From NCBI GenBank assembly GCA_013115145.1, contig JAAPAO010000381.1, positions 1-24,865 of the forward strand: DNA of 24,865 nt. Reading direction: 5' to 3'. A model generated the notes under the pieces. The model did no database searches. It saw nothing but the letters and a program-made list of their open reading frames with translations, and was not told the origin of the DNA. Below are positions 9,349 through 22,398 of the stretch, piece by piece; the stretch's first letter is position 1; the number at the start of each line of letters is the position of its first letter. Source of the DNA: Perkinsus chesapeaki. Its lineage: Eukaryota; Perkinsozoa; Perkinsida; Perkinsidae. The translations under genes were made by a program, and so were the position numbers.

Positions 9349-12300
9349 TCAATAATGATGATAATAATATCGATTATAATTATTATGTCCATAACATTGT
9401 CCTAAGATAACATCAATCTTATCAGAAGGGAATCTTCTTAATAACAATACCTAATAATATTATTACTACTAATAACCCTTAATGTTATAATTATTACCCT
9501 TTTAACTTCATCTTTTGATAATCTAAATGTGGTAGACGTATTATTATTACCAACTACTATTCCTGTTGTTGTATATTGTTGTTTATTGTTCGTGTTATTA
9601 TTATCAATTGCATACAAATCATTAAATTCATCTAATGTCTCTAAACTTAATAATGTACATATATCCAATAATCTGCTAAATTTACGTCGTATTGGTAACT
9701 GATAATAATAATAATAATCCATACATACTAATAACACTGATATAACTGTTGATAGTTGAAATATTACATCTGATACTGATGTAAAATAATTAAGTAATCG
9801 TCTGATATCTTGATCAAATTGTATAGCACCAAGCATTGAAAAATAATGTATCTATTACAACTGTATTATTATTAGTAATAATGAGTAGTAGTAGTATTAC
9901 CTTTCCTAATTCTCCCTCTTCCTGATTTCCTGTTAATAATATATATTTTTCTATTCGTGAAGTTAGTTGATCAACTAATAGTGCAAGTATAATATTTATA
10001 CATGCCTGTGGTAATACTAATCTTAAAAACTTAAGTACCTAATAACGATATTTACGATAATATTAAATGGTATTTGCTATTGTTATTATAACCATATCAG
10101 TTTCATTAATAAAATGTTGTGCAAATGGATCATTAATTTGATAATCATTATATTCATCTTCATCAATATCATAATTAATATGATCTAATCCACTTAATGC
10201 AGGGCTAAGATATTGTATCTATTATTAATATATAATAATAATACCAATACTACTAAATTAGTAGTACTAATACTACCTTTAATTGATGTAAACACATTTT
10301 ACATCCATAATGAGTTAACTCATCAAATTCAGATCGCACCTTTTTTTATAATTATTATTATTATTAATTATTATATTATTACTTGTTCTAATTCTTCTAT
10401 TGTATGTAAATACATTTCCCTTTTACCATGATAATTATTATCATTTTGTAATATAATAATATTACCATTATTATATGTACTTAATACTTCATATAATTTA
10501 CCAACATATCTATTAATATTATTATGTCTAGTATATATTATTATTATTATTACAATGAACTTAATGCTATATTAGATAATGCATGTGGCCAGCTCTGTGA
10601 TGATGTTACATATTCTAATGGTGTTATACCATCACTTTCCGTATACCTTAATGATAATAATAATACAACTATAACTACTACTACTACTCCCAATCATAAT
10701 AATATTATTACATTCTGTATAATGGATGTTTATTATTATATATACCATCTAATTTATTATCATCTTTAATTGCTTCTAATATATATTCCTAATATAGATA
10801 TCATCTATTATAACCACCACCACCACCACCCGGCAGCAACAGTATTATTATTATTATTACTCTATGTGCTAAAAATGATGCAAAGTTCCTTTTAGAATCT
10901 TGTAATGGTTTATCCAAACATATAGTTTTATATTCATTACTTAATATTTGTACTATATTATTTATAACTGCACATGTTGAATCGATATCTTCACTTGATA
11001 ATGAACGTTCTACAGCTTTATGTAATACAAAGAATACATCATCAACAACACCTACTCATAAATTATAATAATAACTAGTATTATCATTACTACTACTACT
11101 ACTTGATGTCATTTGTTGTGGATCATCTATATCTATTCTATCTTCATGTTTTGCTTTAACTATTGTACACAATATAAATGATCTTTCATATAATACATAT
11201 TCACCCATTATAACCTATACTATAATAATAATATACTACTAGTATAATAATAACAATAGCATACTAATATAACATCATATATTACTTGTATATTTTCACT
11301 TAATTCTGTATTTTCTGGTAAACCATCTTTATTATTATCATTATTATTGTTATCCATTAATTTATTTTTATCATTATCATTTAATTCTACCATAACCTAA
11401 TACTACTACTAATAATAATATATATTATTATATATCTCCTCCGCCTTTTGTTAATACTACCTCTTTACTAATATTATGTATATAATCATTAAATTGATTA
11501 CATCTCTGTGCTATTAAACATATTTCATTAATAACCTAAACAAGTATATTCCATAATTATTATTGTATAATATTATTATTACAGCATCCTTCAAAGCTAG
11601 ATTGTCAATACCAATATTAACTGATTTATCACTACATAATGATGCAATTATTTCTGTATATGATGTTATTAATAATAATAATAATCAACATAATAATAAT
11701 AATAACAACATTACCATCTCCTTTATTCTCAAAACCTTTCATTATTTTATCTCTTGATTTCCTTATACGATTAATAACAGACATTGCTTGTATAACAGCT
11801 TCAGATTGTAAACCTCTTAATACCATAATAAAATTAATAGGTCCAAATTCCTCCTATACAATAGTAGTAATAATAATACATATTACTATTAGTATTATTA
11901 TTATTCATATAATAACATTTATATATTATTACTTCTATATTCCTTTGATGATCTTGTATTATATCAGCTACTGCTAGGAATACATCTGTTAATGTATTCA
12001 AATATGTATCGTTAATAATACCAATATCATTATTAGATGGTGATGATGATGATGTTGAAGATGAAGATGATGATGCTATTGCAGACCTAATAATAATTAT
12101 AATAATACGTATTATTAATGAATTTTGTTATTATCTTATTTTTTGTTGACATTGTTGTGCTAATGTTTGTCTTATAAATCTAACATATCTTGACACACCT
12201 TCATTCTCCATACCGAGTGGATAAAATAATCTACCACATTTCCTAACACCATCTTTATCACCACTTATTATTGATGTATCAAATAATTCACGTACAGATG

Positions 12301-13026
12301 AGCATACCTAATAAAAATAATAATAAACCATACCCCCCTTTCATTAATACTAGTTATATTGACATCAATACTACCTCATCCTCTAATTTTATTGATTCTT
12401 TAATAGTGGGAGTATCACATACTTTACATAAATCTGGATACTTATCTTTTAACTGATAATAATAATACCAACATTTAACTTATTATTATTATTATTAATT
12501 ATGGTGGTGGTGGTGGTGTTATTATTATCCAAGTTATTATTACTATTACATCTCTTATATTAGCTATTGCTTTGGCTGCATCTTCAATATTATTATTTAA
12601 TAATGCATTATTACATATATTAACTGTATTATGCATTATTATTACGGCTTGTGTTAATTCATATGCTTCATGTACTTTATTTTTAGTATTATCTAATCCT
12701 TCAACTTTAACCGATAATTCACAAGCATTTTGTGATAATATAGACAAATCTGATTCTAATTCAATTATCTACTAATAACAATAATAATAATAATACTAAC
12801 TTATATTACCTCCTCCCCCACGTTTAGATTGTTCTTATTATTTGGTAATATATTATCAATATCAGTTAGCTTATCACATGCATCTCTATATAAATTATAT
12901 AATTCGTTATCAACCTAATATATATATATAATATACATGTATTATAGTTATTCATATTACTTCCTTTTCTTTATTATTTAATATATTTATAATACTCGAT
13001 GCAGTATTCATTGAATATACCACCAT
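9349..13026 (-). CDS. COG4: Conserved oligomeric Golgi complex subunit 4 (COG4), 21 exons
   Basis: COG4 is a core subunit of the lobe-A COG tether, which captures retrograde vesicles at the Golgi and keeps glycosylation enzymes in place. Exons: 9349..9450, 9498..9698, 9768..9851, 9901..10038, 10093..10218, 10277..10339, 10383..10509, 10554..10646, 10712..10788, 10861..11051, 11076..11214, 11265..11396, 11461..11535, 11583..11653, 11715..11853, 11933..12075, 12151..12307, 12375..12452, 12550..12768, 12810..12914, 12961..13026. They sum to 2526 nt, 841 aa, a little longer than animal COG4. Collinear matches: LDNTKNKVHEAYELT (about aa 78-92), VRKCGRLFYPLGMENEG (about 175-195), SVVDDVFFVLHKAVERSLSS (about 441-460), DEDEYNDYQINDPFAQHFI (about 645-663), GAIQFDQDIRRLLNYFTSV (about 720-739), RRKFSRLLDICTLLSLETL (about 745-763) and FRLSKDEVKR (about 797-806). 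Start may be ATG 13026 or 13011. Low-complexity insertions are few. Stop TGA. Confidence 0.93.
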
Positions 13027-13496
13027 ATAATAATAACAACAACAACTACTCGGGTATCATTATTAAGATAAGATAATATACGTACTTATAACACAATAAC
13101 GCTGTCATTGAATAAGTATGACTAGTAGTTGACTAGTGTTATTATTAAATGACTAGTTCGAGCAGTAGTAGTAGCAGTAGTAGTAGTAGTAGAGATAATA
13201 GCGTTACACAGCAGCAGCCGCAGTTTAAACCGTAGTCTTATTGTTGCTACTATGAACAATAATAATTATCAACAAGATGATTTTAATGACAATTACCGAT
13301 TAACAAGAGACTGTTGTTGTTAATATATACACTCAACCTAGTGGTATATATTATAACATTGCCTATGATAACATGAATTGATGATGAATATTGAAACAAG
13401 GCACAGCAGAAGCAGAAGCAGAAGCAGGCATAAGCCTTATCATTCATAAGAATGATATTACTAATAAGGTACTAGTAGTAGTAGTTATAGCAGCAA
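13027..13496. other. Intergenic region between COG4 and glycosyltransferase copy A
   Basis: 470 bp without a supportable gene. It contains an AGT/AGC triplet microsatellite at about 13162-13194, several ACTAG copies at 13117-13157, and a short GCAGAA run at about 13407-13430. It must include the COG4 promoter and the 3' end of the glycosyltransferase gene. Confidence 0.6.
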
Positions 13497-16400
13497 TTAT
13501 AGCTTCTTGTTGTTATTATTATATGATGGTGAAGGCGCCGCTGCCACCGCAGCAGCCGGGGTCGACTTTATTCGGGTATTATTTATATTACGATTGGTAG
13601 TACTATTACCCTGTGATGATGATAATCTATGTTGTTGTTGTTGAGGCTGCTGTCTAGATGTCGCTGACGATGTTGGTGTTACTTGTTGGTGTTGTTGTTG
13701 TATATTATCCATATTCCATACTGTAAACCAATCAACATCTGGATGTGGTGGACATGGTGGGATATCTCTTATCTCATCTTCAAGTATACTTATTTTGATA
13801 CCAACTCTACTATGAGAATATACTAATACATTTTGACATAATGCACCAATACGAAATAATAATGAATTTAATCTATACCTAATAAAATATACTTAATAAT
13901 AATACTATTATTATTAATGACATTATAACATCCCACCACTATTATCATTAAGTATTATTGTTATTATTACCATGGGAATGCTAATACAACCCAAAATCCT
14001 ATTCTGATATCCTTCCTTTGCCTTAATATTATATAATTTAATGCGATAACCATTATATACCTAATGGATTATAGTACCCGTATTGAGTAGTAGAAGTAGT
14101 TAGTGATTATGATGATGAGTATAGTGTGTGTTATTATTACACTAGTGCTGTTAATATACCTAGCATAATTAAGAATGCTATGTAATCTCGACATATTAAA
14201 CCAAATATTAAGAATACTCTTAACCAATCCAAACATATAGTTAATAACTAACACTTACTATTATTATAATAACTAATACTATTACTACCTCTTGTATGAA
14301 ATATGGTTTAAGTATCCAACTTGGTAAATGACACCAACCTGCAGGATTTATTATCTCAAATAGATACATGAATGTCTTCCTATGTGATGTTACATCCCAT
14401 GATTTAACACGTTGTCTAAATAATTTAGCCCTAATAATAATAACCGTATGTATATATTATATTAATATTATTATTACCATGTATCTGGTGCAAATGTTGG
14501 TATTAATGTTTGAGCTGATGATATTATTCTGGAATTATCCCTTTTTTTTAATAGATTTATACCCATTTGTAGATCTTCACCATGAAATACAGTATCATGA
14601 TCATACATAACCTACTTATACAACAACAACAACAATTGTATATAACATTATAATAATAATAACTCTTATTATTATTGTTACCTCATCTAATGTTTCCCTA
14701 TCCCATAACGCTATAGCGCCATGACAACTTAATGCTCTTGCTAATGTAGCCTGTAGTAATAATGATAATAGTATTATGGTAAAGTTACCATAATAATACC
14801 TGTAATTGTTTATGTACAGCTGCTAATCTATATTCACAATCTTGACAACCAATTAATATACCAGCTTTATCACCATCTTTAACAGCAGCACCAATAGGGA
14901 AATGTACAGCTTTAATTTCAGGATTCTGATCTAATAATTGATGTGGTATATGTAGATCTGGTGGTAATATAACATCATCATCGATAATAACAGCATATTT
15001 AAATAAAGGTATTCTTTCATTACGTTGAAGGAAGGGTATCCAATATTTATTACACCAATAAAATGCAAATGTTTTATTACCCTCAGGTACATATAGATAA
15101 TTAATATCTGGATGTACCTGTTGTAATGATATATAATGTGTGTTAGGTTATGTTTAATTCTTCTTCTTCTTTATGGTGTTGGTGGAGACCCTTTCATTTT
15201 GCGTGTGGTACACTACTACTACTAGAGTTGTATTATTACTTGTTCACATGCCCATATATTATCATCAGCTGGTTCTAATGATGAACTATTATCACATACA
15301 AATATATGACTTGGTGGGAATAATAATAATGCAGCTCTTAACATAGTATAATGATTCTCTAACCTACTATTAGTAATTAATACTATATCTAATATTACTA
15401 CTACCTTTCCAATGTCATTGTAGAATTATGGCATGCTATTAATAAGCATACATCTCTAGTCATAGCTTGACTTAATACCTATTATATATAATTATCATCA
15501 TTACGATAACCGTCATATGATAACCGCTGCTGCTGCTGCTGCTGTTGCTGCTGTTATTACAAAATCGACTGTAGCTGTATCTTCACTTGGATCACTTATT
15601 GATGATGTTAACATACTATCAGATATTAATGATTCCTCATCATTATCATCAACACCAATGTCATCGGTAACAGCATAAACAGCATCTAATTAATAATATT
15701 ATTAACAAGTGTAACCTATATATTATTATAACCCGATATACCCGATATATATCCCTTGTCTTCTTCTTCTTGGTGTTGGTATTGTAATACTGTTGTTGCA
15801 TATGGTTTTGTACGTTTATTTCTCTTATCCAGTTCCATTAACCTTCTTTCTGTTAATATACCCCCTTCTCCTATTACCCTCTTATTAGTACCCTATTATT
15901 AATATCAACAAACCATACATGCAGCATTTAATCTATATATTATTATTACATCATACTCATTGTTATCATTATCATAGTAATCATCATCATTATCAGTGAT
16001 ATAATAATCCCTATCATCGTCTATACTATAATTATCCTCCTGTTTATCCCGTAGTTCTTCTTGTAACCTTCTTGCAAATACCTAACATAACAACAAGCGT
16101 AAAACATATCATCATATCACTGTATAATAGTAATACCCCTTGTGTTGGCCATCTTACTACTATAGTAGCCATTATAAATAATACTATATCAAGTAATACA
16201 TCAATGAATATCATCCAATCTAACCAACTAGTTGCCTTCCATATAGATACCACACCAATTATAGCTGATACTATTGATGTTAATGGTTGAGCATTTTGGG
16301 GTGAGAAATATATTACTAACCATTGTGAGCATGTTATTAACAATATATAGAATATTGATAATAAAGCCGTGCCTAATAATAATATTACTTACGGTATCTT

Positions 16401-18320
16401 TATTATTATTATTACGTATTCTTTGTTTTGTAACATATTTAATCCTTTTATCATTACCTAATGTCCTCCATTGATGTAATCTTCTTTTCCAAGCATTTGA
16501 TTCAAATCTTTTACGTGGATCACGGGATAAGCTAATAATAATATGATTATATATATATTAATTATTATTAATACAGTTGTGATTTAGTATTATTATGTGA
16601 TCTAGTATTAGGTGTACCCATTGATGATGTCCCTTTACTTGTTGAATAATAAGATGATCCTCCTCCTCCTCCTACTCCTGCTACACCACCACCACCTCTA
16701 TATCTAGATCTATTGGACCTAATAAGTAATCATGATAATGACGGTTATATTATCATTACCCCTCTCCATTATTATTATACTTATGATTATAGTGATTATC
16801 AACAACTTGACCACCACTATATGGTAGATCAACATTATTATTATAATAATAAGCACTATTACTATCATATGTATTACCACCATATGATATAACAGATGAT
16901 GATGTAGCATAATTAACTTGTGCTTCTTCAGACCATCTTAATATAACTTGATCCTTAAGATATTTCTTTTTAGGTGGTAATTCAGCAGACATTCTAATCT
17001 TTCCTTCAAACTCTTCCTTATTTAATGATTTCTCCACAGATCTTAATACCTAATAATATATTCATTATAACAATATATACAATATTATTACCATTTCCCC
17101 AAATAACCAAAATAATGTTATGAATATAACGGCTATAATTAGACCTCTTATAGCCAATATATTACTCGGTGTTACGGTAAAATAATAAGTACAACTTGAT
17201 TCCTGTTGTACCTTATATAATATAAAGAGTTTCAATATAATAACTGTGGCTGTGGCTGTGACTGGTCTATTACTTTGTAACATGCCATTTGATAATATAC
17301 TTGTGATCCTCTTAAAAATACATAACCTATATATTTATAATAATCATTACCACTGATGATTATTATTACATTGTTCATTCTCTCCATCAGGTGTTGTATT
17401 AGCATTAACATCAGACGGATCCGGGCATATATTATTATTTTCAGTTCTACAGATCGATGTACATGGTGATGTTAAATAACATGTTATTGGATCTTCTTCA
17501 GATTTAGATAATACACACATATCGATTGCTTGTGTTGCCGGTGTACCAGGTGGCATCTAATATTATTAATATTACTGATATTCAGTTATAAGTATTCTTG
17601 TTATTATTACATCTAAGCTTTCAGTTTTAAGATAATTACTTAATTCTAGACTATATCCTAATGATAGTTTACATGCTGGCCCTTGATATAGTTTACGTGA
17701 TAACTGTAACATTTCATTTAATTGTGGACATGTTAATAATGGTATTGTATTAGTTGAATTGTCTATTATCCACATAATACCATAACTATGCCATGTTGCT
17801 GCTACAAATAAGCATACACTCAATATAATACCCAATAAGATAACACGGAATAATACACCACAAATACTCCCTGATTTTGCAGATGATAATGGTATCTAAT
17901 TTGGGTTAATAACAATATATTATTCATGATTAGGCATATCATTATTAAGATTACTGTCATCGATTTAATAGGTGTATCATAAGGTAGCGGTGCTGCTGCT
18001 GCCGGTGATTCGATACGATGTTGTTGTTGTGATTGTGATCTTATAGACGGTGGTGTACTGGTACCATATGATGATCTATGTGTGGTATTATTATGTCCTC
18101 CACCAATATTATGTATTGGACTATTAGTTGTTGTTGTTGTTCTAGCAGTAGTCCTCCTATTATAATAATCAGCTTCTTGATACTCGTTTGTTCTATGAGC
18201 AGCAGCAGTATTATTATTTTCATATATTCGTGTATTGGGCACATTATTATTAGCAGTGGTAGTTAAATCCGATGGCATATCACGCCTAGATGATGTTAAC
18301 AGAGGAGGAGGAGGAGCCAT
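13497..18320 (-). CDS. Membrane family-2 glycosyltransferase, tandem copy A (21 exons)
   Basis: A processive-type GT2 candidate that would build or extend a polysaccharide from a nucleotide sugar at a membrane; substrate unknown. Exons: 13497..13878, 13971..14060, 14141..14247, 14289..14430, 14478..14611, 14682..14750, 14800..15117, 15240..15363, 15405..15478, 15561..15685, 15742..15892, 15950..16081, 16137..16372, 16416..16531, 16575..16718, 16760..17049, 17092..17211, 17274..17326, 17370..17556, 17611..17895, 17955..18320; 3645 nt, 1214 aa. Order: S/T/N-rich N-tail, membrane span (VILLGIILSVCLFVAATW), lumenal region with 10 Cys, span (GLIIAVIFITLFWLFGEM), cytosolic linker, two spans, GT2 core (YAVIIDDD, FHGEDLQMG, FRQRVKSWDV), then C-terminal spans and a Q/P/N-rich tail. 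Every GT2 signature is intact. Alternative start 18380 adds a Leu/Ile run from triplet repeats. The donor of the exon starting at 15892 is ambiguous by 9 nt. Confidence 0.88.
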
Positions 18321-18788
18321 TGATGATGATTGGATGATTGGAAAAACTATTATTATAATTAATAACAACAATAACAACAAATATAATGATGAGGATAGAA
18401 AAGTAGTACTAGTTGGTTAATGATATGATTATTATATTGCTGCTTGTTATTATTATACTACTAGTAGTAATAGAACAATTATTATTATAACAATATAACA
18501 TCCAAATAGTAAAAGGAATATATATATTAGGAATACCTCTTAACGTAGTAGTGGTAGTAATACTATTGGATACTAATAGTTATAATAATAGTAACATGAT
18601 TATTAACAACATACTAGCAGTATTAATAAGCATAATGAACAACAACAACATTAGTAACGGGAAGGACAAGTTGAAGTAGAGGGAGTGGTAGTAGTAATAT
18701 CCTATAGCCATCATATACCATTAACATACACATACAACAACACGATGATAATAAAGTATTAGTAGGTTATACAGCAATGTATTATACC
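18321..18788. other. Intergenic region between the two glycosyltransferase copies
   Basis: 468 bp with no supportable gene. It holds AAC/AAT runs (about 18360-18390, 18630-18650), CTAGTAGTAATA-type repeats and an AGGGAGTGGTAGTAGT patch near 18680. It must contain copy A's promoter and copy B's 3' end. No promoter motif is recognisable. Confidence 0.6.
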
Positions 18789-21700
18789 TTACTTCATCAT
18801 TCTTTGTCCTGGCGGTGGTGGTGGAGGAGGTGACCTCATAGAGCCATCATCAGATGGCGCCCCCCTTGATGATAGCTCTTCTTCTTCTTGTTCAGGTATT
18901 GATTGTGTTAATAAATTATCATCATCCGGTATATCACCAGTCCATACTGTAAACCAATCAACATCCGGACATGGTGGACATGGTGGGATATCTCTTATCT
19001 CATCTTCACGTATACCTATTAGTAAAGTGTAAGTATTAATAATAACGATAGCCTCTTGTTGTTGTTGAATTTAACTTACGTATCTTAATGCCTTTTCTAA
19101 CATGAGAATATACAAGTAGATTCTGTAATAAAGCACCAACACGGAATGCCATACTTGATAATCTATACCATGGGAATGTTATACATGCACAAAAGGATGA
19201 TCTTAAATCATGACGATCACGTAATACAACAATCTCAAAGCAGAATACCATAACGTATCTAATAAGAGGTGATGATGATTATGGTATATTAAGGTAGTGG
19301 TGGTGGTATTACATTAAACCAGTGAATATAACAAACATGAATAAGAAACTAACCCAATCACGGATAATAAGACCACATAATAAGAATGCACGTAACCAAT
19401 CTAATACAATAGTTAGTAACTAAAACGATAAACACACATCACAATAATAATAATAACAACCACATATATAATAATAACTTACCTCCTGAAGGAAGTATGG
19501 TTTAAGTACCCAACTTGCTAAATGACACCAACTTTTAGGATTAATAATTTCCCATATATAAGTAAATGTCTTCTTATGTGATGTTACATCCCATGATTTA
19601 ACACGTTGTCTAAACAACATACCCCAATTATCTGGTGCATATGTTGGTACTATTGCTTGAGCTGATGATATAATCTTAGAATCATCTCTTTTACGTAATA
19701 ATGATAAACCCATGTACATATCTTCACCATTAAATACAGTATCATGTTCATAGAATATCTCATCTAATGTTTCCCTATCCCATAATGCTACCGCACCATG
19801 ACAACTTAATGCTCTCGCCAAGGTAGCTTGGAATAATTTATGTAAACCAGCTATCTTATATTCAATATCTTGACATTGTACCAATAGATTAGGTTTACCA
19901 TCAGGTGTAGTTGCAGTAATAGGGAAATGTACAGCTTTAATATTAGGATTCTGATCTAGTAATTGATGTGGTATATGTAGATCTGGTGGTAATGGCACAT
20001 CATCATCGATAATAACAGCATATTTAAAATCAGATACTCTACCATTTTGAACTAGATATGGTATCCAATATTTATTACACCAATAAAATGCAAATGTTTT
20101 ATTACCCTCAGGTACATATAGATAATTAATATCTGGATGTACCTGTTGTGTTGATATATAATAATATTTAATAATAATAATACCTGTTGTGTTGCCCATT
20201 GTGTATCATCAAATGGTGTAAGTGTTCTACCATTATCACATACAAATATATGACTTGGTGGGAATACTTGTAAAGCTGCTCTCAATGTACCAGTAAATGT
20301 CTCATATCTTTCTTCTGTCATAACTGATTGATGACAAGCTATCATAAGGCATACATCTCTGGTCATAGTCTGGTCCATAATAAATCTAATAGATCCAGTA
20401 TCAACACTAGATATATCATCATCATAATCATCGAATGCTGCTGATGATGAGCTTGTCGCCCCCGCCACCGCCCCTCCCTCTACTCCTGAGATTGTTGTTG
20501 TTGGAGAGTAAGACGACTCATCATCATTGATAATATCTCTACTCAGTGGTATAGTAGCCCCTTCTTCTTCTTCATTTAGTTGTGCAGCTTTATGTAATGA
20601 GTCTTTAACATGTTCAGCATATACTGGTTTAGTTGGCCATTTAACCACAAATACAGCACATAAGAATAGGCAAAAGTCGAGTAATACATCAATAAATATC
20701 ATCCATTCCAAGAATGATTGTGCATTCCATATCTCAACAACAGCTACTAATGCATCTGAATAGGATTCATGTATAGTCTTTTGTTGTGGTGAAAAGAATA
20801 TAATAAACCATTGTGAGAATGTTATTAATATATAAAACAATCCATCAAGCGTTATTGTACCTAACAACATCAGCATCATCATGCAGAGGAGGAATGAGTA
20901 TTACGTGTCCATGCTCTCGAATTGAACCTATTCTTCTTAGATGAGCTTAATTCTTTATATTGTGATAGGCTCTTTAACCATACCGAACTTTGGAATCTTT
21001 TACGTGGATCACGGGAATAATATCGACTTTTCATACCATTAGATGTTATTAATGGTGGTGGATCTGCTGATGATACTGTCTCCTCTCTATAATGTAATTG
21101 TTCACTATATATTGAATCAGCAACAGTAGGTGCAACACCACCAAGTGAAGAAGAAGTATAATAATAATTCTTCTGAGCATCATCATACCATCTTGTTAAT
21201 ACCTGTTGACGTAGCAATTGTCTTTTAGCTGGTAATTCAAGTGCCATTCTAGCACAACCTTCAGCTTGCTCTGATTTAAGATCTTTATCAACTCGTCGTA
21301 ATGTAAATTCAGCACAGAGCCAGAATAGTAATATAAAACAATCAGCGAATATTAAACCTCTAATTGATATTATATCACCAGGTGTATAATCATATGTTCT
21401 ACCACAATATTGATTTAATTGTAATTTATAACAATCTAATCTTTGTGACCATGCACCACCAGCTAACCATATATCACATTGTTCATTTTGCATCATAACA
21501 GTTTCATCTTTATTGATATTAGCTGGATCAGGGCATAATTTATTAGTATCAGAAGTACGACATGTATAACTACATGGTATTGTTGAATAACAATGTATAT
21601 AATCTTTATCTTCATGTGGTAATATACACCTTTCCAATGCATCTTCAGGTTTAGTACCATAAGGTACAGTCATACCATCACGTTGTAGATTCCAAGCTGA

Positions 21701-22195
21701 TTCATAATTATATGCTATATCTAATCTACATGTAGGTGTATCACCAATAATGGCTTCAGTACCAATAACATTAAATGTTTCTTCTAATGGTGGACAGGTA
21801 TATAATGGTACATTACCATCTAAAGTATCATATAACCAATTTATACCATGGGTACGCCAAGTAGCAGCTATAAATGTACTTGAGAACAGTACAATAGCTA
21901 ATATAATAATACGACCAAAAATAGGTAATATAGGTGCTCCCTTAACCTATTAGATATAGTAATAATACAATAAATTAATTACTACTACCTTGGGTACTAT
22001 ATACCGTTCTTGAGGAGATTCAACATCATCACCACCACCATCATCAATACCACTATTTAAATGAAGAGAACTTCGTTGTGGTTGTTGTTGTTGTATAGGT
22101 GATGATGATGAAGATGAGGAGGAGGAGGAGGAAGAGGATAGATGTTGTTGTTGTTGTTGTGTTAATGAAGTAGTATTGTTGTTAATAGCGGCCAT
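18789..22195 (-). CDS. Membrane family-2 glycosyltransferase, tandem copy B (7 exons)
   Basis: Paralogue of the downstream copy A. Exons: 18789..19015, 19080..19258, 19313..19419, 19483..20142, 20184..20860, 20905..21946, 21989..22195; 3099 nt, 1032 aa. Order: S/Q-rich tail (aa 1-69), span about 79-98, lumenal region about 99-260 with 10 Cys (for example IPCSYTCRT, KLCPDP, NEQCDI, LDCYK), span about 263-284, cytosolic linker with SRDPRKRF, spans about 422-440 and 466-490, acidic/Ser linker, and the GT2 core. Core motifs: IFVCDNG, VIIDDDVPLPPD (IDDD about 687-690, metal/UDP-sugar Asp), FNGEDMYMG (ED about 782-783, putative catalytic acid) and FRQRVKSWD (about 819-827, in the place of the QxxRW acceptor motif). 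Hydrophobic spans follow (about 863-911), then a proline-rich C-tail. The topology fits a Golgi or plasma-membrane polysaccharide synthase. Alternative start ATG 22243. Confidence 0.9.
20060..20149 (-). repeat. 90-nt tract identical to 15035-15124 in the paralogue
   Basis: Positions 20060-20149 and 15035-15124 match base for base, spanning the start of the VHPDINYLYVPEG exon and the last few intron bases. Flanking exon parts are similar but diverged at silent and replacement sites. This marks either strong conservation or recent gene conversion between the two copies. Confidence 0.85.
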
Positions 22196-22284
22196 ATAAG
22201 TAATATGGCACCTAAATATTATAATATAACTATACAATACCAATAATCTGCATACTAAATAAGTACAAAATCATACCATCCCTA

Positions 22285-22362
22285 GCGCAAAAATAGACAA
22301 TCTCAGAGACAAAAATCAAAGTTAGAGCGGAGCGAAGCGATTCAGATTGTGCATTTTTATGT
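22285..22362. repeat. Imperfect inverted repeat (foldback) with GAGCGGAGCGAAGCGA loop
   Basis: The left arm at about 22287-22307 (gcaaaaatagacaatctcag) and the right arm at about 22341-22361 (ttcagattgtgcatttttat) are imperfect reverse complements separated by about 33 nt. The local composition is richer in GC and lacks the triplet runs, as in the neighbouring SINE-like sequence. It may be part of the same repeat element. Confidence 0.45.
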
Positions 22363-22398
22363 TTCACTCTCGATCAGTATTCAACGCGGCGTTATAGC

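Noticed and set aside
9650-9767. Read-through segment after TSVSD in COG4 ending in a tyrosine run
   Set aside because: COG4 similarity is continuous when 9699-9767 is spliced out, and the intervening residues match nothing in the family.
12076-12150. Non-canonical splice donor in COG4 after QQCQQK
   Set aside because: A canonical GT-AG intron (12150 to 12076, 75 nt) in the right phase exists if exon 5 ends at 12151 and exon 6 starts at 12075.
13391-13600. Plus-strand 69-aa ORF
   Set aside because: It overlaps antisense the C-terminal exon of glycosyltransferase copy A and has no supporting feature.
18078-18420. Overlapping short ORFs on both strands at the start of copy A
   Set aside because: They are frame shadows of the triplet-rich first exon; only the frame that splices into the membrane-span exon is supported.
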